This document shows, in pieces, positions 1-10,400 of a DNA stretch of 64,000 nt; position 1 is the stretch's first letter, and every line of letters starts with the position of its first letter. Source of the DNA: Cedecea colo (GTDB lineage: Bacteria; Pseudomonadota; Gammaproteobacteria; Enterobacterales; Enterobacteriaceae). Where the stretch lies: the NCBI RefSeq assembly GCF_011808225.1, contig NZ_SOYS01000011.1:1-64000 (forward strand), given 5' to 3'. The translations under genes and the position numbers were made by a program. The notes below the pieces were generated by a model. It saw nothing but the letters and a program-made list of their open reading frames with translations, was not told where the DNA came from and searched no databases.

Positions 1-18
1 TCCGTGAGGCTTAACCTT
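1..18 (+). rRNA. 23S rRNA, 3' tip (partial)
   Basis: The first 18 bases match the conserved 3' end of enterobacterial 23S rRNA (CCGTGAGGCTTAACCTT). The rest of the gene lies outside the window. A spacer of about 104 bases (19-122) separates it from 5S rRNA. In E. coli the rRNA operon upstream of metA is rrnE, so this is probably its equivalent. Confidence 0.85.
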
Positions 19-122
19 ACAACACCGAAGGTGTTTTGGTGAGAGACGATAATTTAATTTTCAGCTGAATTCCGAGATTAAACATTGATGGTCATGAGAA
101 TGACGGTTAATGAAACAGAATA

Positions 123-242
123 TGCCTGGCGGCAACAGCGCGGTGGTCCCACCTGATCCCATGCCGAACTCAGAAGTGAAACGCCGTAGCGCCGATGGTA
201 GTGTGGGGTCTCCCCATGCGAGAGTAGGGAACTGCCAGGCTC
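123..242 (+). rRNA. rrf: 5S ribosomal RNA
   Basis: This 120-base stretch is almost identical to E. coli 5S rRNA, with the complementary ends TGCCTGGC and GCCAGGC that form helix I and the conserved internal segment around CCGAACTCAGAAGTGAAAC. It is a structural RNA of the large ribosomal subunit and the last gene of this rrn operon. No tRNA gene follows it before the terminator. Confidence 0.97.
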
Positions 243-254
243 CAAATCAGTGAC

Positions 255-284
255 AGGCCCTGCACGCAAGTGCAGGGCCTTTTG
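255..284 (+). terminator. rrn operon intrinsic terminator
   Basis: A perfect 11-bp stem (255-265 with 270-280) closed by a GCAA tetraloop is followed by TTTT. It lies 13 bases after 5S rRNA, as in E. coli rrn operons. Confidence 0.9.
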
Positions 285-436
285 CTGTCTGCGATTTACC
301 CAATAGCTTTATTATAAAATTCTTTTAAACCTCCTTTTTTGCCATATATTCCTCTGTCTACAAGCCTCTGCCTTAAGTGAAACATTTTCAACTACCTGAT
401 GAATACTCGACATTTAACGAACGTCGCGTTATCTTC

Positions 437-468
437 AGCTGTCTGGATGTCTAAACGTTTAAACGTAT
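437..468 (+). promoter_or_regulatory. Four tandem Met boxes (MetJ operator) of metA
   Basis: Four consecutive 8-mers, AGCTGTCT, GGATGTCT, AAACGTTT and AAACGTAT, resemble the MetJ box consensus AGACGTCT. They end 19 bases before the metA start codon. MetJ with S-adenosylmethionine binds such arrays cooperatively and represses, so metA is expected to be repressed by methionine. Confidence 0.8.
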
Positions 469-487
469 GCTGTGAGGATATAAGGTT

Positions 488-1417
488 ATGCCGATTCGGG
501 TGCAGGATGAGTTACCAGCCGTCAATTTCCTGCGTGAAGAAAATGTCTTTGTCATGACATCATCACGCGCAAGCAACCAGGAAATCCGTCCGCTAAAAGT
601 GCTCATACTTAATCTGATGCCGAAAAAGATTGAGACGGAAAACCAGTTTTTGCGCCTGCTTTCTAACTCTCCTCTGCAGGTGGATGTCCAATTGCTGCGT
701 ATCGACTGCCGGGAATCCCGCAATACGCCGACCGAACACCTCAATAATTTCTACTGCAATTTTGAAGATATACAGCACGAAAATTTTGATGGTCTGATCG
801 TGACCGGCGCTCCGCTGGGTCTGGTTGAATTTAACGATGTCGCTTACTGGCCGCAGATTGAACAGGTGCTGCACTGGGCGAAAGATCACGTCACCTCAAC
901 GCTTTTTGTTTGCTGGGCCGTGCAGGCAGCGCTGAATATTCTCTACGGCATTCCCAAACAGACGCGGCAGGAGAAGCTTTCTGGCGTTTATGAACATCGT
1001 CTGACCTACCCACATGCTTTGTTGACCCGTGGCTTTGATGATTCTTTCCTGGCGCCGCACTCCCGCTATGCTGATTTCCCTGCCTCACTGATTCGCGATT
1101 ACACCGATCTGGAGATTCTGGCCGAGTCAGAAGGAGGCGACGCTTATCTCTTTGGCAGCAAAGACAAACGCATTGCTTTTGTCACCGGTCACCCGGAATA
1201 CGACGCGCATACGCTTTCCGGCGAGTATTTCCGTGACGTTGAAGCCGGTCTGAATCCTGACGTGCCGTATAACTATTTCCCGGATAACGATCCGCAAAAG
1301 AAACCGCGCGCCACATGGCGCAGCCATGGAAATTTACTCTTCACCAACTGGCTGAACTATTACGTTTACCAGATCACGCCATTCGATCTACGACATATGA
1401 ATCCAACGCTCGATTAA
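488..1417 (+). CDS. metA: Homoserine O-succinyltransferase
   Basis: Cytoplasmic enzyme that transfers succinyl from succinyl-CoA to L-homoserine, the committed step of methionine synthesis. The 309-residue length equals E. coli MetA. The catalytic nucleophile Cys142 is seen in [11 protein letters not shown], and the His235/Glu237 pair in VTGHPEYD. The ATG is preceded by AAGG two bases upstream and by a weaker GAGG. It is a single-gene unit, bounded by the MetJ operator and by a terminator at 1449. MetH, the last enzyme of the same pathway, lies about 6 kb downstream. Confidence 0.98.
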   Translation: MPIRVQDELPAVNFLREENVFVMTSSRASNQEIRPLKVLILNLMPKKIETENQFLRLLSNSPLQVDVQLLRIDCRESRNTPTEHLNNFYCNFEDIQHENFDGLIVTGAPLGLVEFNDVAYWPQIEQVLHWAKDHVTSTLFVCWAVQAALNILYGIPKQTRQEKLSGVYEHRLTYPHALLTRGFDDSFLAPHSRYADFPASLIRDYTDLEILAESEGGDAYLFGSKDKRIAFVTGHPEYDAHTLSGEYFRDVEAGLNPDVPYNYFPDNDPQKKPRATWRSHGNLLFTNWLNYYVYQITPFDLRHMNPTLD

Positions 1418-1448
1418 GCGTTTCAGCATGCCATTATCAGTGAAAATC

Positions 1449-1471
1449 AGGCACCTTCGGGTGCCTTTTTT
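1449..1471 (+). terminator. metA intrinsic terminator
   Basis: A 7-bp GC-rich stem (AGGCACC / GGTGCCT) with a TTCG tetraloop is followed by a run of T, 31 bases after the metA stop. Confidence 0.9.
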
Positions 1472-1542
1472 ATTGCCTAAAAATCACTTCCCCTTCTGAA
1501 TTATTTTTATTCATTTATTTATCAAAGGTATATTTCATTATA

Positions 1543-1592
1543 TTGACAAAAATGGAAATAGTTTTTGATTTTAAAAATTCATGAAGTAGTCT
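1543..1592 (+). promoter_or_regulatory. aceBAK promoter with IclR operator
   Basis: TGGAAATAGTTTTTGATTTT at 1553-1572 corresponds closely to the IclR-bound promoter element of E. coli aceB. A plausible -35 TTGATT (1565-1570) and -10 TAGTCT (1587-1592) are spaced by 16 bases and overlap the operator, fitting repression by IclR on glucose. A further TTGACA lies at 1543. The 5' leader to the aceB start is about 75 bases. Confidence 0.7.
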
Positions 1593-1674
1593 TAATTCTG
1601 TTGTATGAAATCTGCACCGCCAAATGGGATCCACTTTTGCGGCATCGACGGGTTAAACGAGGGGGAATGATCCA

Positions 1675-3273
1675 ATGACACAACAGACAGTGAGCGCAGA
1701 GCTGGCCTTCAGCCAGCCTTTTGGAGAGCAAGAACAACAGATCCTGACGCCGGATGCGGTAGCGTTTCTCAGCGATCTCGTTACCCGTTTTATACCGCAG
1801 CGTAACAGGCTATTGGCGGCCCGCACCGCTCAACAGACAGCGATCGATGCGGGTGAATTGCCTGATTTTATTTCGGAAACCACTTCCATTCGTGAAAGTG
1901 AATGGAAGATTCGTGGTATTCCCGACGATTTGCTCGATCGTCGCGTTGAGATAACCGGCCCCGTTGAACGAAAGATGGTGATAAATGCCCTGAATGCTAA
2001 CGTAAAAGTTTTTATGGCCGATTTCGAAGACTCGCTGGCACCGGGCTGGAACAAAGTCATCAATGGTCAGATCAACCTGCGCGACGCCATCAACGGCACC
2101 ATCAGCTGGACAAATGAAGCCGGGAAAATCTATCAGTTAAAACCGGACCCCGCGGTCTTAATCTGCCGCGTCCGTGGCCTGCATTTGCCGGAAAAACATG
2201 TGACCTGGCGTGATGAACCCATTCCCGGCAGCCTGTTTGATTTCGCCCTCTACTTCTTCCATAACGTGGATGCCCTGCTGGCAAAAGGGAGCGGCCCCTA
2301 TTTCTACCTGCCAAAAACGCAGTCCTGGCAGGAAGCCACCTGGTGGAGTGAGGTGTTCAGCTTCGCCGAAGATCGTTTCTTCCTGCCTCGCGGCACCATT
2401 AAAGCCACGCTGCTGATTGAAACTCTGCCAGCGGTGTTTCAGATGGATGAGATCCTGCACGCGCTGCGCGACCATATTGTTGGCCTGAACTGCGGCCGCT
2501 GGGACTACATCTTCAGCTATATCAAAACGCTGAAGAATCATCCGGATCGCGTTCTGCCGGACAGGCAGTCCGTCACCATGGATAAACCATTTCTCAACGC
2601 TTATTCGCGCTTGCTGATCAAAACCTGCCATCGCCGCGGCGCGTTCGCGATGGGCGGCATGGCGGCGTTTATCCCGAGCAAAGATAGCGAACGTAACGAC
2701 TGGGTGCTCAATAAGGTTAAAGCAGACAAGCAGATGGAGGCGAACAACGGCCACGACGGAACCTGGATTGCGCATCCGGGACTGGCCGACGCGGTAATGG
2801 ACATCTTTGATAAAGCCTTAGATGACAGACGCAACCAGCTTTCCGTTATGCGTGAAGAGGATGCGCCGGTTACCGCTGCGCAGTTGCTTGAGCCATGTCC
2901 GGGCGAGCGCACCGAAGAGGGCATGCGCGCCAATATCCGTGTGGCGGTGCAGTACATCGAGGCGTGGATTTCTGGCAACGGTTGCGTGCCGATTTACGGT
3001 CTGATGGAGGACGCTGCGACGGCGGAAATCTCCCGTACCTCTATCTGGCAGTGGATACACCATGAAAAATCGCTGAGCAACGGCCAGACGGTCACCAAAG
3101 CGCTGTTCCGCCAGATGCTCGCCGAAGAAATGCTCGTCATTCAGGAAGAGCTTGGCGATCGCCGTTTCAGTCAGGGGCGCTTCGACGAAGCCGCACGCCT
3201 GACGGAGCAAATCACCACCTCTGAGACGCTTATCGACTTCCTGACGCTGCCGGGCTACCGCCTGCTTGCCTGA
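1675..3273 (+). CDS. aceB: Malate synthase A
   Basis: Condenses glyoxylate with acetyl-CoA to malate, the second step of the glyoxylate bypass, in the cytoplasm. At 532 residues it is one residue shorter than E. coli AceB and starts with the typical MTQQ N-terminus. The family signature region around GLNCGRWDYIFSYIK (residues about 270-285) is intact. A purine-rich GAGGGGGA stands 7 bases before the ATG. It is the first gene of aceBAK, with aceA following after 27 bases. IclR repression is expected from the upstream operator. Confidence 0.97.
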   Translation: MTQQTVSAELAFSQPFGEQEQQILTPDAVAFLSDLVTRFIPQRNRLLAARTAQQTAIDAGELPDFISETTSIRESEWKIRGIPDDLLDRRVEITGPVERKMVINALNANVKVFMADFEDSLAPGWNKVINGQINLRDAINGTISWTNEAGKIYQLKPDPAVLICRVRGLHLPEKHVTWRDEPIPGSLFDFALYFFHNVDALLAKGSGPYFYLPKTQSWQEATWWSEVFSFAEDRFFLPRGTIKATLLIETLPAVFQMDEILHALRDHIVGLNCGRWDYIFSYIKTLKNHPDRVLPDRQSVTMDKPFLNAYSRLLIKTCHRRGAFAMGGMAAFIPSKDSERNDWVLNKVKADKQMEANNGHDGTWIAHPGLADAVMDIFDKALDDRRNQLSVMREEDAPVTAAQLLEPCPGERTEEGMRANIRVAVQYIEAWISGNGCVPIYGLMEDAATAEISRTSIWQWIHHEKSLSNGQTVTKALFRQMLAEEMLVIQEELGDRRFSQGRFDEAARLTEQITTSETLIDFLTLPGYRLLA

Positions 3274-3300
3274 ATCCAACTGATAAAAGGAGCCTCTGCC

Positions 3301-4611
3301 ATGAAAAATACTTCCCGTAGCCAACAGATCGAACAATTACAACAGGACTGGACTCAACCGCGCTGGAAAGGCATCAAACGTCCTTATACCGCTGAAGAAG
3401 TCGTGAAGCTGCGTGGCTCGGTAAATCCGGAATGCACGCTGGCGCAAAACGGTGCGGCAAGAATGTGGCGTTTGCTGCATGGCGAATCTAAAAAAGGCTA
3501 TATCAATAGCCTCGGTGCGCTGACCGGCGGGCAGGCGTTACAGCAGGCTAAAGCGGGTATTGAGGCTATCTATCTTTCCGGCTGGCAGGTCGCGGCGGAT
3601 GCGAATCTGGCCGCCAGCATGTATCCGGATCAATCGCTCTACCCGGCGAATTCTGTGCCTGCCGTGGTCGATCGGATCAACAATACTTTCCGGCGTGCGG
3701 ATCAGATCCAGTGGGCGGCAAATATTGAGCCGGGCGATCCGCGTTACGTTGATTATTTCCTGCCGATTGTCGCCGATGCAGAAGCCGGTTTTGGCGGCGT
3801 GCTGAATGCATTTGAGCTGATGAAATCTATGATTCAGGCGGGAGCGGCGGCAGTGCACTTTGAAGACCAGCTCGCGTCCGTGAAGAAGTGCGGCCATATG
3901 GGCGGCAAAGTGCTGGTGCCCACTCAGGAAGCGATTCAAAAGCTGGTTGCTGCGCGCCTGGCGGCGGATGTCATGGGCGTACCAACTTTGCTGATTGCAC
4001 GCACCGACGCAGATGCTGCGGATTTGATTACCTCTGATTGCGACGAGTATGACCGCGAATTTATTACCGGCGAGCGTACGCAGGAGGGATTCTACCGCAC
4101 TCGCGCAGGTATCGAGCAGGCTATCAGCCGGGGGCTTGCCTACGCGCCTTATGCTGACCTGGTGTGGTGTGAAACCTCGAAGCCAGACCTCGATCAGGCA
4201 CGCCGTTTCGCTGAGGCGATTCACGCCCGTTTCCCAGGCAAGCTGCTGGCCTATAACTGCTCTCCGTCTTTCAACTGGAAGAAAAATCTCGACGACAAAA
4301 CCATTGCGTCGTTCCAGGAAGAGTTATCCGCGATGGGCTACAAATATCAGTTCATCACGCTCGCGGGCATCCACAGCATGTGGTTCAACATGTTCGACCT
4401 TGCTCATTCCTACGCGCAGGGCGAAGGCATGAAACATTATGTGGAAAAAGTGCAGCAGCCGGAATTTGTCGCGGCGGCGGAAGGCTATACCTTCGTATCC
4501 CATCAGCAGGAAGTGGGTACCGGGTATTTTGACCGCGTGACGACAATTATTCAGGGCGGCGCTTCTTCGGTGACCGCGCTGACGGGATCGACGGAAGAAG
4601 AACAGTTCTGA
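3301..4611 (+). CDS. aceA: Isocitrate lyase
   Basis: Cleaves isocitrate to glyoxylate and succinate, the entry step of the glyoxylate shunt. It has 436 residues against 434 in E. coli. The active-site signature KKCGHMGGK is present with the catalytic cysteine at residue 197 (Cys195 in E. coli). AAAGGAG lies 9 bases before the ATG. It is the middle gene of aceBAK and is followed by a palindromic repeat that separates it from aceK. Confidence 0.98.
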   Translation: MKNTSRSQQIEQLQQDWTQPRWKGIKRPYTAEEVVKLRGSVNPECTLAQNGAARMWRLLHGESKKGYINSLGALTGGQALQQAKAGIEAIYLSGWQVAADANLAASMYPDQSLYPANSVPAVVDRINNTFRRADQIQWAANIEPGDPRYVDYFLPIVADAEAGFGGVLNAFELMKSMIQAGAAAVHFEDQLASVKKCGHMGGKVLVPTQEAIQKLVAARLAADVMGVPTLLIARTDADAADLITSDCDEYDREFITGERTQEGFYRTRAGIEQAISRGLAYAPYADLVWCETSKPDLDQARRFAEAIHARFPGKLLAYNCSPSFNWKKNLDDKTIASFQEELSAMGYKYQFITLAGIHSMWFNMFDLAHSYAQGEGMKHYVEKVQQPEFVAAAEGYTFVSHQQEVGTGYFDRVTTIIQGGASSVTALTGSTEEEQF

Positions 4612-4613
4612 TT

Positions 4614-4722
4614 TTTCCCCTCGCCCTAATCCTCTCCCTAAAAGGGAGAGGGAAGTATTCGGTATTCGGGGAAAACCGCGTTGCATTCTCCCTCCTGGGT
4701 AGAGGGCCGGAGCGAGGGGAAA
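4614..4722 (+). repeat. Palindromic intergenic repeat, copy A (aceA-aceK)
   Basis: About 109 bases. The outer arms 4614-4624 (TTTCCCCTCGC) and 4712-4722 (GCGAGGGGAAA) are perfectly complementary over 11 bp. Between them lie a hairpin CCTCTCCCT/AGGGAGAGG and a weaker CTCCCTC/GAGGG hairpin, which gives a three-way or cruciform shape. It shares its ends with copies near 11192, 33625 and 36817. The right arm contains the GAGGGG that serves as the aceK ribosome-binding site. Confidence 0.85.
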
Positions 4723-4727
4723 CAATC

Positions 4728-6482
4728 ATGAAGAAGCCTATGACGCGCGGTCTGGAACTGTTAATCGCACATACCATACTGCAAGGCTTTGACGCGCAGT
4801 ATGGCCGTTTTCTGGAGATAACCGCAGGCGCCCAGCAGCGCTTTGAGCAGGCCGACTGGCACGCCGTGCAGCAGGCGATGAAAAGCCGTATTCATCTCTA
4901 CGATCATCACGTTGGCCTGGTGGTAGAGCAGCTTCGTTGCATTACTGGCGGCGAGCATACTGACGCAGACTTCTTACTGCGCGTGAAGGAGCAGTACACC
5001 AGTTTATTGCCGGATTACCCTCGCTTTGAAATTGCAGAGAGTTTTTTTAACTCCGTCTACTGCCGGTTATTTGATCACCGCTCGCTGACTCCCGAGCGGC
5101 TTTTTATCTTCAGCTCGCAGGCGGAAGGGCGATTGCGCACCATTTCGCGTCCTTTATCTAAATTATTTTCCCCCGCTCAGGGCTGGCAGCCGCTGCTGGT
5201 CGCCATGCTGAGTGACCTGCCGCTACGCTTGCCGTGGCAGAATTTAACGCGCGATGCTGGCTACATTGTCGCTCATCTCAACGAAACTTTCGGTGTTGAT
5301 GCGTTATGTCACGCGAATCTGGAAGTGGCTAACGAACTCTTCTATCGCAACAAAGCGGCCTGGCTGGTGGGTAAACTTACCTTGCCGACCGGGAAAGTCC
5401 CGTTTTTACTGCCGATTCATCGTACCGATGACGGACAGCTTGTTGTCGATACCTGCCTGATCAGCACCGCTGAGGCGAGCATTGTCTTTGGCTTCACCCG
5501 CTCGTATTTCATGGTTTATGCGCCGCTCCCGGCCGCCCTTGTGGAATGGCTACGCGAACTGCTGCCGGGCAAAACTACCGCCGAGCTTTATATGGCGATT
5601 GGCTGTCAGAAGCACGGGAAAACGGAAAGTTACCGCGAATATCTGACTTATATCGCCGCTACCGATGAACAGTTTATCGAAGCGCCGGGCATACGGGGCA
5701 TGGTAATGCTGGTGTTTACGCTGCCCGGCTTCGACAGAGTCTTCAAAATCATCAAAGATAAATTTGCGCCGCAAAAAGAAGTGAGCGCTGAGCGAGTCCG
5801 TGCCTGCTATCAGCTGGTCAAAGAGCACGACCGCGTCGGGCGTATGGCGGACACGCAGGAGTTTGAAAACTTCGTGCTGGATAAAAGCCAGATAAGCGCG
5901 CCGCTGCTGGCGTTGTTATATCAAGAAGTGCCGGAGAAACTCACGGATCTCGGCGGCCGCATTGTTATCAGCCATCTCTATATCGAGCGCAGGATGGTGC
6001 CGCTGAACCTGTGGCTGGAAAGCGCGGAAGGTCAGCAGCTACGCGATGCCGTGGAAGAATATGGCAACGCCATTCGCCAGCTTGCGGCGGCGAATATTTT
6101 TCCGGGCGACATGCTGTTTAAAAACTTTGGCGTGACGCGCCACGGGCGGGTGGTTTTCTATGATTACGATGAAATTTGCTATATGACCGAAGTGAACTTC
6201 CGCGACATTCCTCCGCCACGTTTTCCGGAAGATGAAATGTCTGCCGAACCCTGGTACAGCGTGTCGCCGGGCGATGTATTTCCGGAAGAGTTTCGCCACT
6301 ATCTTTGTGCCGATCCGCGTATTCGTCCGCTGTTCGACGAAATGCACGGCGAGCTGTTTCGGGCTGATTTCTGGCGCGCATTGCAGAAACGTATTCGCAA
6401 TGGTCACGTAGAGGATGTTTATGCTTACCGCAGACGCCAGCGCTTCAGCCAGCGTTATGCGGATGTAAAGCAGGCGGGTTAG
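4728..6482 (+). CDS. aceK: Isocitrate dehydrogenase kinase/phosphatase
   Basis: Bifunctional enzyme that phosphorylates and dephosphorylates isocitrate dehydrogenase, steering isocitrate between the TCA cycle and the glyoxylate bypass. At 584 residues it is slightly longer than E. coli AceK (578). The N-terminal regulatory half and the C-terminal kinase-like domain (with [12 protein letters not shown] in its active-site region) are both complete. The ATG is 8 bases after GAGGGG, which belongs to the upstream repeat. It converges on iclR, and the two stop codons overlap by 4 bases. Confidence 0.97.
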   Translation: MKKPMTRGLELLIAHTILQGFDAQYGRFLEITAGAQQRFEQADWHAVQQAMKSRIHLYDHHVGLVVEQLRCITGGEHTDADFLLRVKEQYTSLLPDYPRFEIAESFFNSVYCRLFDHRSLTPERLFIFSSQAEGRLRTISRPLSKLFSPAQGWQPLLVAMLSDLPLRLPWQNLTRDAGYIVAHLNETFGVDALCHANLEVANELFYRNKAAWLVGKLTLPTGKVPFLLPIHRTDDGQLVVDTCLISTAEASIVFGFTRSYFMVYAPLPAALVEWLRELLPGKTTAELYMAIGCQKHGKTESYREYLTYIAATDEQFIEAPGIRGMVMLVFTLPGFDRVFKIIKDKFAPQKEVSAERVRACYQLVKEHDRVGRMADTQEFENFVLDKSQISAPLLALLYQEVPEKLTDLGGRIVISHLYIERRMVPLNLWLESAEGQQLRDAVEEYGNAIRQLAAANIFPGDMLFKNFGVTRHGRVVFYDYDEICYMTEVNFRDIPPPRFPEDEMSAEPWYSVSPGDVFPEEFRHYLCADPRIRPLFDEMHGELFRADFWRALQKRIRNGHVEDVYAYRRRQRFSQRYADVKQAG

Positions 6483-7312
6483 CGCCCGCCGCCGTATGCC
6501 TGAGTAATCTCTTTCGCCGCTTTAATCACCAGTGCGCCAAGTTCGGTTACGCGGTCATCGGTGATGCGTGAAATCGGCCCGGAAATAGAGATAGCGGCAA
6601 ACGCCTCATGATGTTCATCATAGATACAGGCCGCCACGCAGCGCAGCCCCAGAGCGTGCTCTTCATCATCGAAGGAATAGCCACGCTTGCGGGTGTGGGC
6701 TAAATCTTCTTTCAGGTGCAGCGGAGAGGTGAGCGTTGCGGGCGTGTAGCTATGCAGCCCTTTGCGGTGCAGCAGCGTTGCTACCCGATCGTCGCTCAGG
6801 TTTGCCAGAAAGGCCTTACCCGCCCCGGAAGCGTGCATGGGTAGCTTGCCGCCGATCGGGGCGGACATGCGCATTAGCTGGGTACATTGCACCTGGTCGA
6901 TAATAATCGCCTGATGATCGCTTTGGTCCAGCACCGCCAGATTCACCGTTTCGCCGGAATCTTCCATTAACGTACGCAGCATCGGGTGGACGATAGCCAG
7001 CAGGTTGCGGCTTTGCAGGAAGCTGCTGCCCACGACAAACGCGTGCGCGCCGATAGTCCAGTGGCCGAGATCGCCAATCTGGCGCACAAAACCGAGCTGC
7101 TGCATGGTAGTCAGCAGGCGGTGGGTGGTGGAGTTGGGTAAGCCGGCCTGCTGTGCAAGCTCGGTAAGCGCCACGCTACCGTGAGATTCGGCAATCCATT
7201 CAAGCAGCTTCAGGCCACGCGTCAGCGACTGGACCTGCCCGGTAGGCTGGGGAGCTACCGCTGCGGCAGCGCGAGGTTTTTTGCCACGTTTGGCTGGAAC
7301 AACTGCGACCAT
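6479..7312 (-). CDS. iclR: Acetate operon repressor IclR
   Basis: Repressor of aceBAK. It has an N-terminal winged helix-turn-helix ([19 protein letters not shown], about residues 45-63) and a C-terminal effector domain ([16 protein letters not shown] and [18 protein letters not shown]) that senses glyoxylate and pyruvate in E. coli. I place the start at 7312 ([12 protein letters not shown], 277 residues): AAGGAG lies 6 bases before this ATG and the N-terminus aligns with E. coli IclR. An in-frame ATG at 7330 would add six residues. An IclR-like operator lies just upstream, consistent with autoregulation. Confidence 0.96.
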   Translation of the reverse strand: MVAVVPAKRGKKPRAAAAVAPQPTGQVQSLTRGLKLLEWIAESHGSVALTELAQQAGLPNSTTHRLLTTMQQLGFVRQIGDLGHWTIGAHAFVVGSSFLQSRNLLAIVHPMLRTLMEDSGETVNLAVLDQSDHQAIIIDQVQCTQLMRMSAPIGGKLPMHASGAGKAFLANLSDDRVATLLHRKGLHSYTPATLTSPLHLKEDLAHTRKRGYSFDDEEHALGLRCVAACIYDEHHEAFAAISISGPISRITDDRVTELGALVIKAAKEITQAYGGGR

Positions 7313-7334
7313 ACCTGACTCCTTTTTCATATCG

Positions 7335-7348
7335 TGGAAATCATTTTC
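7335..7348 (-). promoter_or_regulatory. IclR operator of iclR (autoregulation)
   Basis: TGGAAATCATTTTC matches the palindromic IclR box TGGAAATNATTTCCA at most positions and shares TGGAAAT with the site before aceB. It lies 23 bases from the chosen iclR start. Confidence 0.6.
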
Positions 7349-7400
7349 GTTTTATTTGACGATAATGCAACCGGCTTCAGACTCATCGGATCAGTCAGGT

Positions 7401-7417
7401 GAACATGTCTCATGTTC
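7401..7417. promoter_or_regulatory. Perfect inverted repeat between iclR and metH
   Basis: GAACATG-TCT-CATGTTC is a perfect 7-bp inverted repeat, 80 bases upstream of the metH start. E. coli metH is activated by MetR, whose sites are TGAA-N5-TTCA. This repeat does not fit that spacing well, so the binding protein is unknown. Confidence 0.35.
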
Positions 7418-7496
7418 CATAGCTTTTCCCCCGTCGCAACTTATGCCAGTATGGCTTTTATGCAGTTTTAACACGTTTTATCCCCGGGAGCCTGAG

Positions 7497-10400
7497 TTGA
7501 GCAACAAAGTAGAGCAATTGCAGCAGCAGTTAAACGAACGCATTCTGGTGCTGGATGGCGGTATGGGCACCATGATCCAGAGTTACCGTCTTGAAGAGAG
7601 CGATTTTCGAGGGGTTCGCTTTGCAGACTGGCCGTGTGACCTGAAAGGAAATAACGACCTGCTGGTGCTAAGCAAACCGGAAATTATTGCCGCAATTCAT
7701 TATGCCTACTTTGAAGCGGGTGCCGACATCGTCGAAACCAACACCTTCAACTCCACGACCATCGCGATGGCGGATTACCAGATGGAATCCCTGTCGGCGG
7801 AAATCAACCTTGAAGCGGCGAAGCTGGCGCGAGCCTGCGCCGATGAATGGACCGCACGCACGCCAGAAAAACCGCGTTACGTTGCCGGAGTGCTGGGCCC
7901 AACCAACCGCACGGCTTCTATTTCGCCGGACGTTAACGATCCCGCTTTCCGTAACGTGACCTTTGATAGTCTCGTCGAGGCCTACCGCGAATCAACCCAC
8001 GCGCTGGTGGAAGGCGGCGTAGACCTGATCATGATTGAAACGGTGTTCGACACGTTAAACGCCAAAGCGGCTATTTTTGCTGTAAAAGCCGAGTTTGAAG
8101 CGCTGGGCGTAGATTTACCGATCATGATTTCCGGCACTATTACCGATGCATCGGGCCGTACGCTATCCGGGCAAACAACGGAAGCCTTCTACAACTCCTT
8201 ACGCCATGCCGATGCGCTGACCTTCGGCCTGAACTGCGCCCTGGGGCCGGACGAACTGCGCCAGTACGTTGCCGAGCTATCACGCATTGCCGAATGCTAC
8301 GTTACCGCGCACCCGAACGCCGGGCTTCCGAACGCCTTTGGCGAGTACGATCTGGATGCGGATACCATGGCGCAGCAGATTGGCGAGTGGGCGCATGCGG
8401 GCTTCCTGAATATCGTTGGCGGCTGTTGCGGCACTACGCCGGAACATATCGCCGCGATGAGTAAAGCGGTGGAAGGGGTTGCGCCTCGTAAGCTGCCGGA
8501 GCTGCCGGTTGCCTGCCGTCTTGCAGGGCTTGAACCGCTGAATATCGGCGCGGAAAGCCTGTTTGTGAACGTGGGCGAACGTACCAACGTTACCGGTTCT
8601 GCCAAATTTAAGCGGTTGATTAAAGAAGAAAAATACAGTGAAGCGCTGGAAGTAGCACTTCAGCAGGTCGAGAGCGGCGCGCAAATCATCGACATTAATA
8701 TGGATGAAGGGATGCTCGACGCCGAAGCGGCAATGGTGCGTTTTCTCAACCTGATTGCCGGTGAGCCGGATATCGCCCGCGTACCTATTATGATCGACTC
8801 CTCAAAGTGGGAAGTTATCGAAAAAGGGCTGAAGTGCATCCAGGGCAAAGGCATCGTTAACTCCATCTCCATGAAAGAGGGCGTTGAGGCGTTTATTCAC
8901 CACGCCAGGCTGGTACGCCGCTACGGCGCCGCGATGGTGGTTATGGCCTTTGACGAACAGGGCCAGGCGGATACGCGGGAGCGCAAAATTGAAATTTGCC
9001 GCCGCGCCTACAAAATTCTCACCGAAGAGGTTGGTTTCCCACCGGAAGATATTATTTTCGACCCGAATATCTTTGCGGTGGCGACGGGTATTGATGAACA
9101 TAACAACTATGCGCAGGACTTTATCGGCGCATGCGAAGACATCAAACGCGAGCTGCCGCATGCGATGATCTCCGGCGGCGTATCGAACGTGTCGTTCTCG
9201 TTCCGCGGTAACGACCCGGTGCGCGAAGCTATACATGCCGTGTTCCTTTATTACGCTATCCGCAACGGTATGGACATGGGGATCGTCAATGCCGGACAAC
9301 TGGCGATTTACGACGATCTTTCCGATGAATTACGCGATGCGGTAGAAGACGTCATTCTGAACCGCCGCGACGATAGCACCGAACGGCTGCTCGAGCTGGC
9401 AGAGAAGTATCGCAGCAGCAAAGGCGATGATGCCGCCGCGGCCCAGCAGGCGGAATGGCGTAGCTGGGATGTGAACAAGCGTCTTGAATACTCGCTGGTA
9501 AAAGGTATCACCGAGTTTATTGAATTCGATACCGAAGAAGCCCGTCAGCAGGCGGAACGCCCGATCCAGGTTATCGAAGGTCCGCTGATGGACGGCATGA
9601 ACGTGGTCGGTGACCTGTTCGGCGAAGGGAAAATGTTCCTGCCGCAGGTTGTAAAGTCTGCCCGCGTAATGAAACAGGCGGTGGCTTACCTGGAGCCGTA
9701 TATCGAGGCCAGCAAAGAGAAAGGCGCTACCAACGGTAAAATCGTACTCGCCACGGTGAAAGGCGATGTACACGACATCGGTAAAAACATCGTCGGCGTG
9801 GTGCTGCAATGTAATAACTACGAAATTGTCGATCTCGGCGTCATGGTGCCGGGCGAGAAAATTTTGAAAACGGCTCGTGAAATCGGCGCCGATATTATTG
9901 GCCTGTCCGGGCTTATCACCCCGTCGCTGGACGAAATGGTTAACGTCGCCAAAGAGATGGAGCGGCAGGGCTTTACGCTGCCGCTGCTGATTGGCGGCGC
10001 GACGACATCTAAAGCGCATACGGCGGTTAAAATCGAGCAGAACTACAGTGGCCCAACGGTTTATGTGCAGAACGCTTCGCGTACCGTAGGCGTGGTTTCC
10101 TCACTGCTTTCCGCAACGCAGCATGATGATTTTGTTGCCCGTACCCGCAAAGAGTATGTAACCGTGCGTGCCCAGCACGCCCGTAAAAAACCGCGCACGC
10201 CACCCGTCACGCTTCAGGCAGCACGTGAAAACGATCTGGCTTTCGACTGGGCGAACTATACGCCTCCGGTCGCGCATCGTCCGGGCGTGCAGGAAGTTAC
10301 CGCCAGCATCGAAACGCTGCGTAACTATATTGACTGGACGCCATTCTTTATGACCTGGTCGCTGGCCGGAAAATATCCGCGCATCCTTGAAGACGAGGTG

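Noticed and set aside
2158-2775. A 205-residue open frame antisense to aceB
   Set aside because: It lies wholly within a conserved gene, has no ribosome-binding site and no recognisable motif. GC-rich coding DNA commonly opens such antisense frames.
7281-7496. N-terminal extension of metH to 1299 residues
   Set aside because: The extra 72 residues overlap the iclR promoter and iclR start, have no similarity to MetH, and TTG 7497 with GGGAG gives the exact family length.
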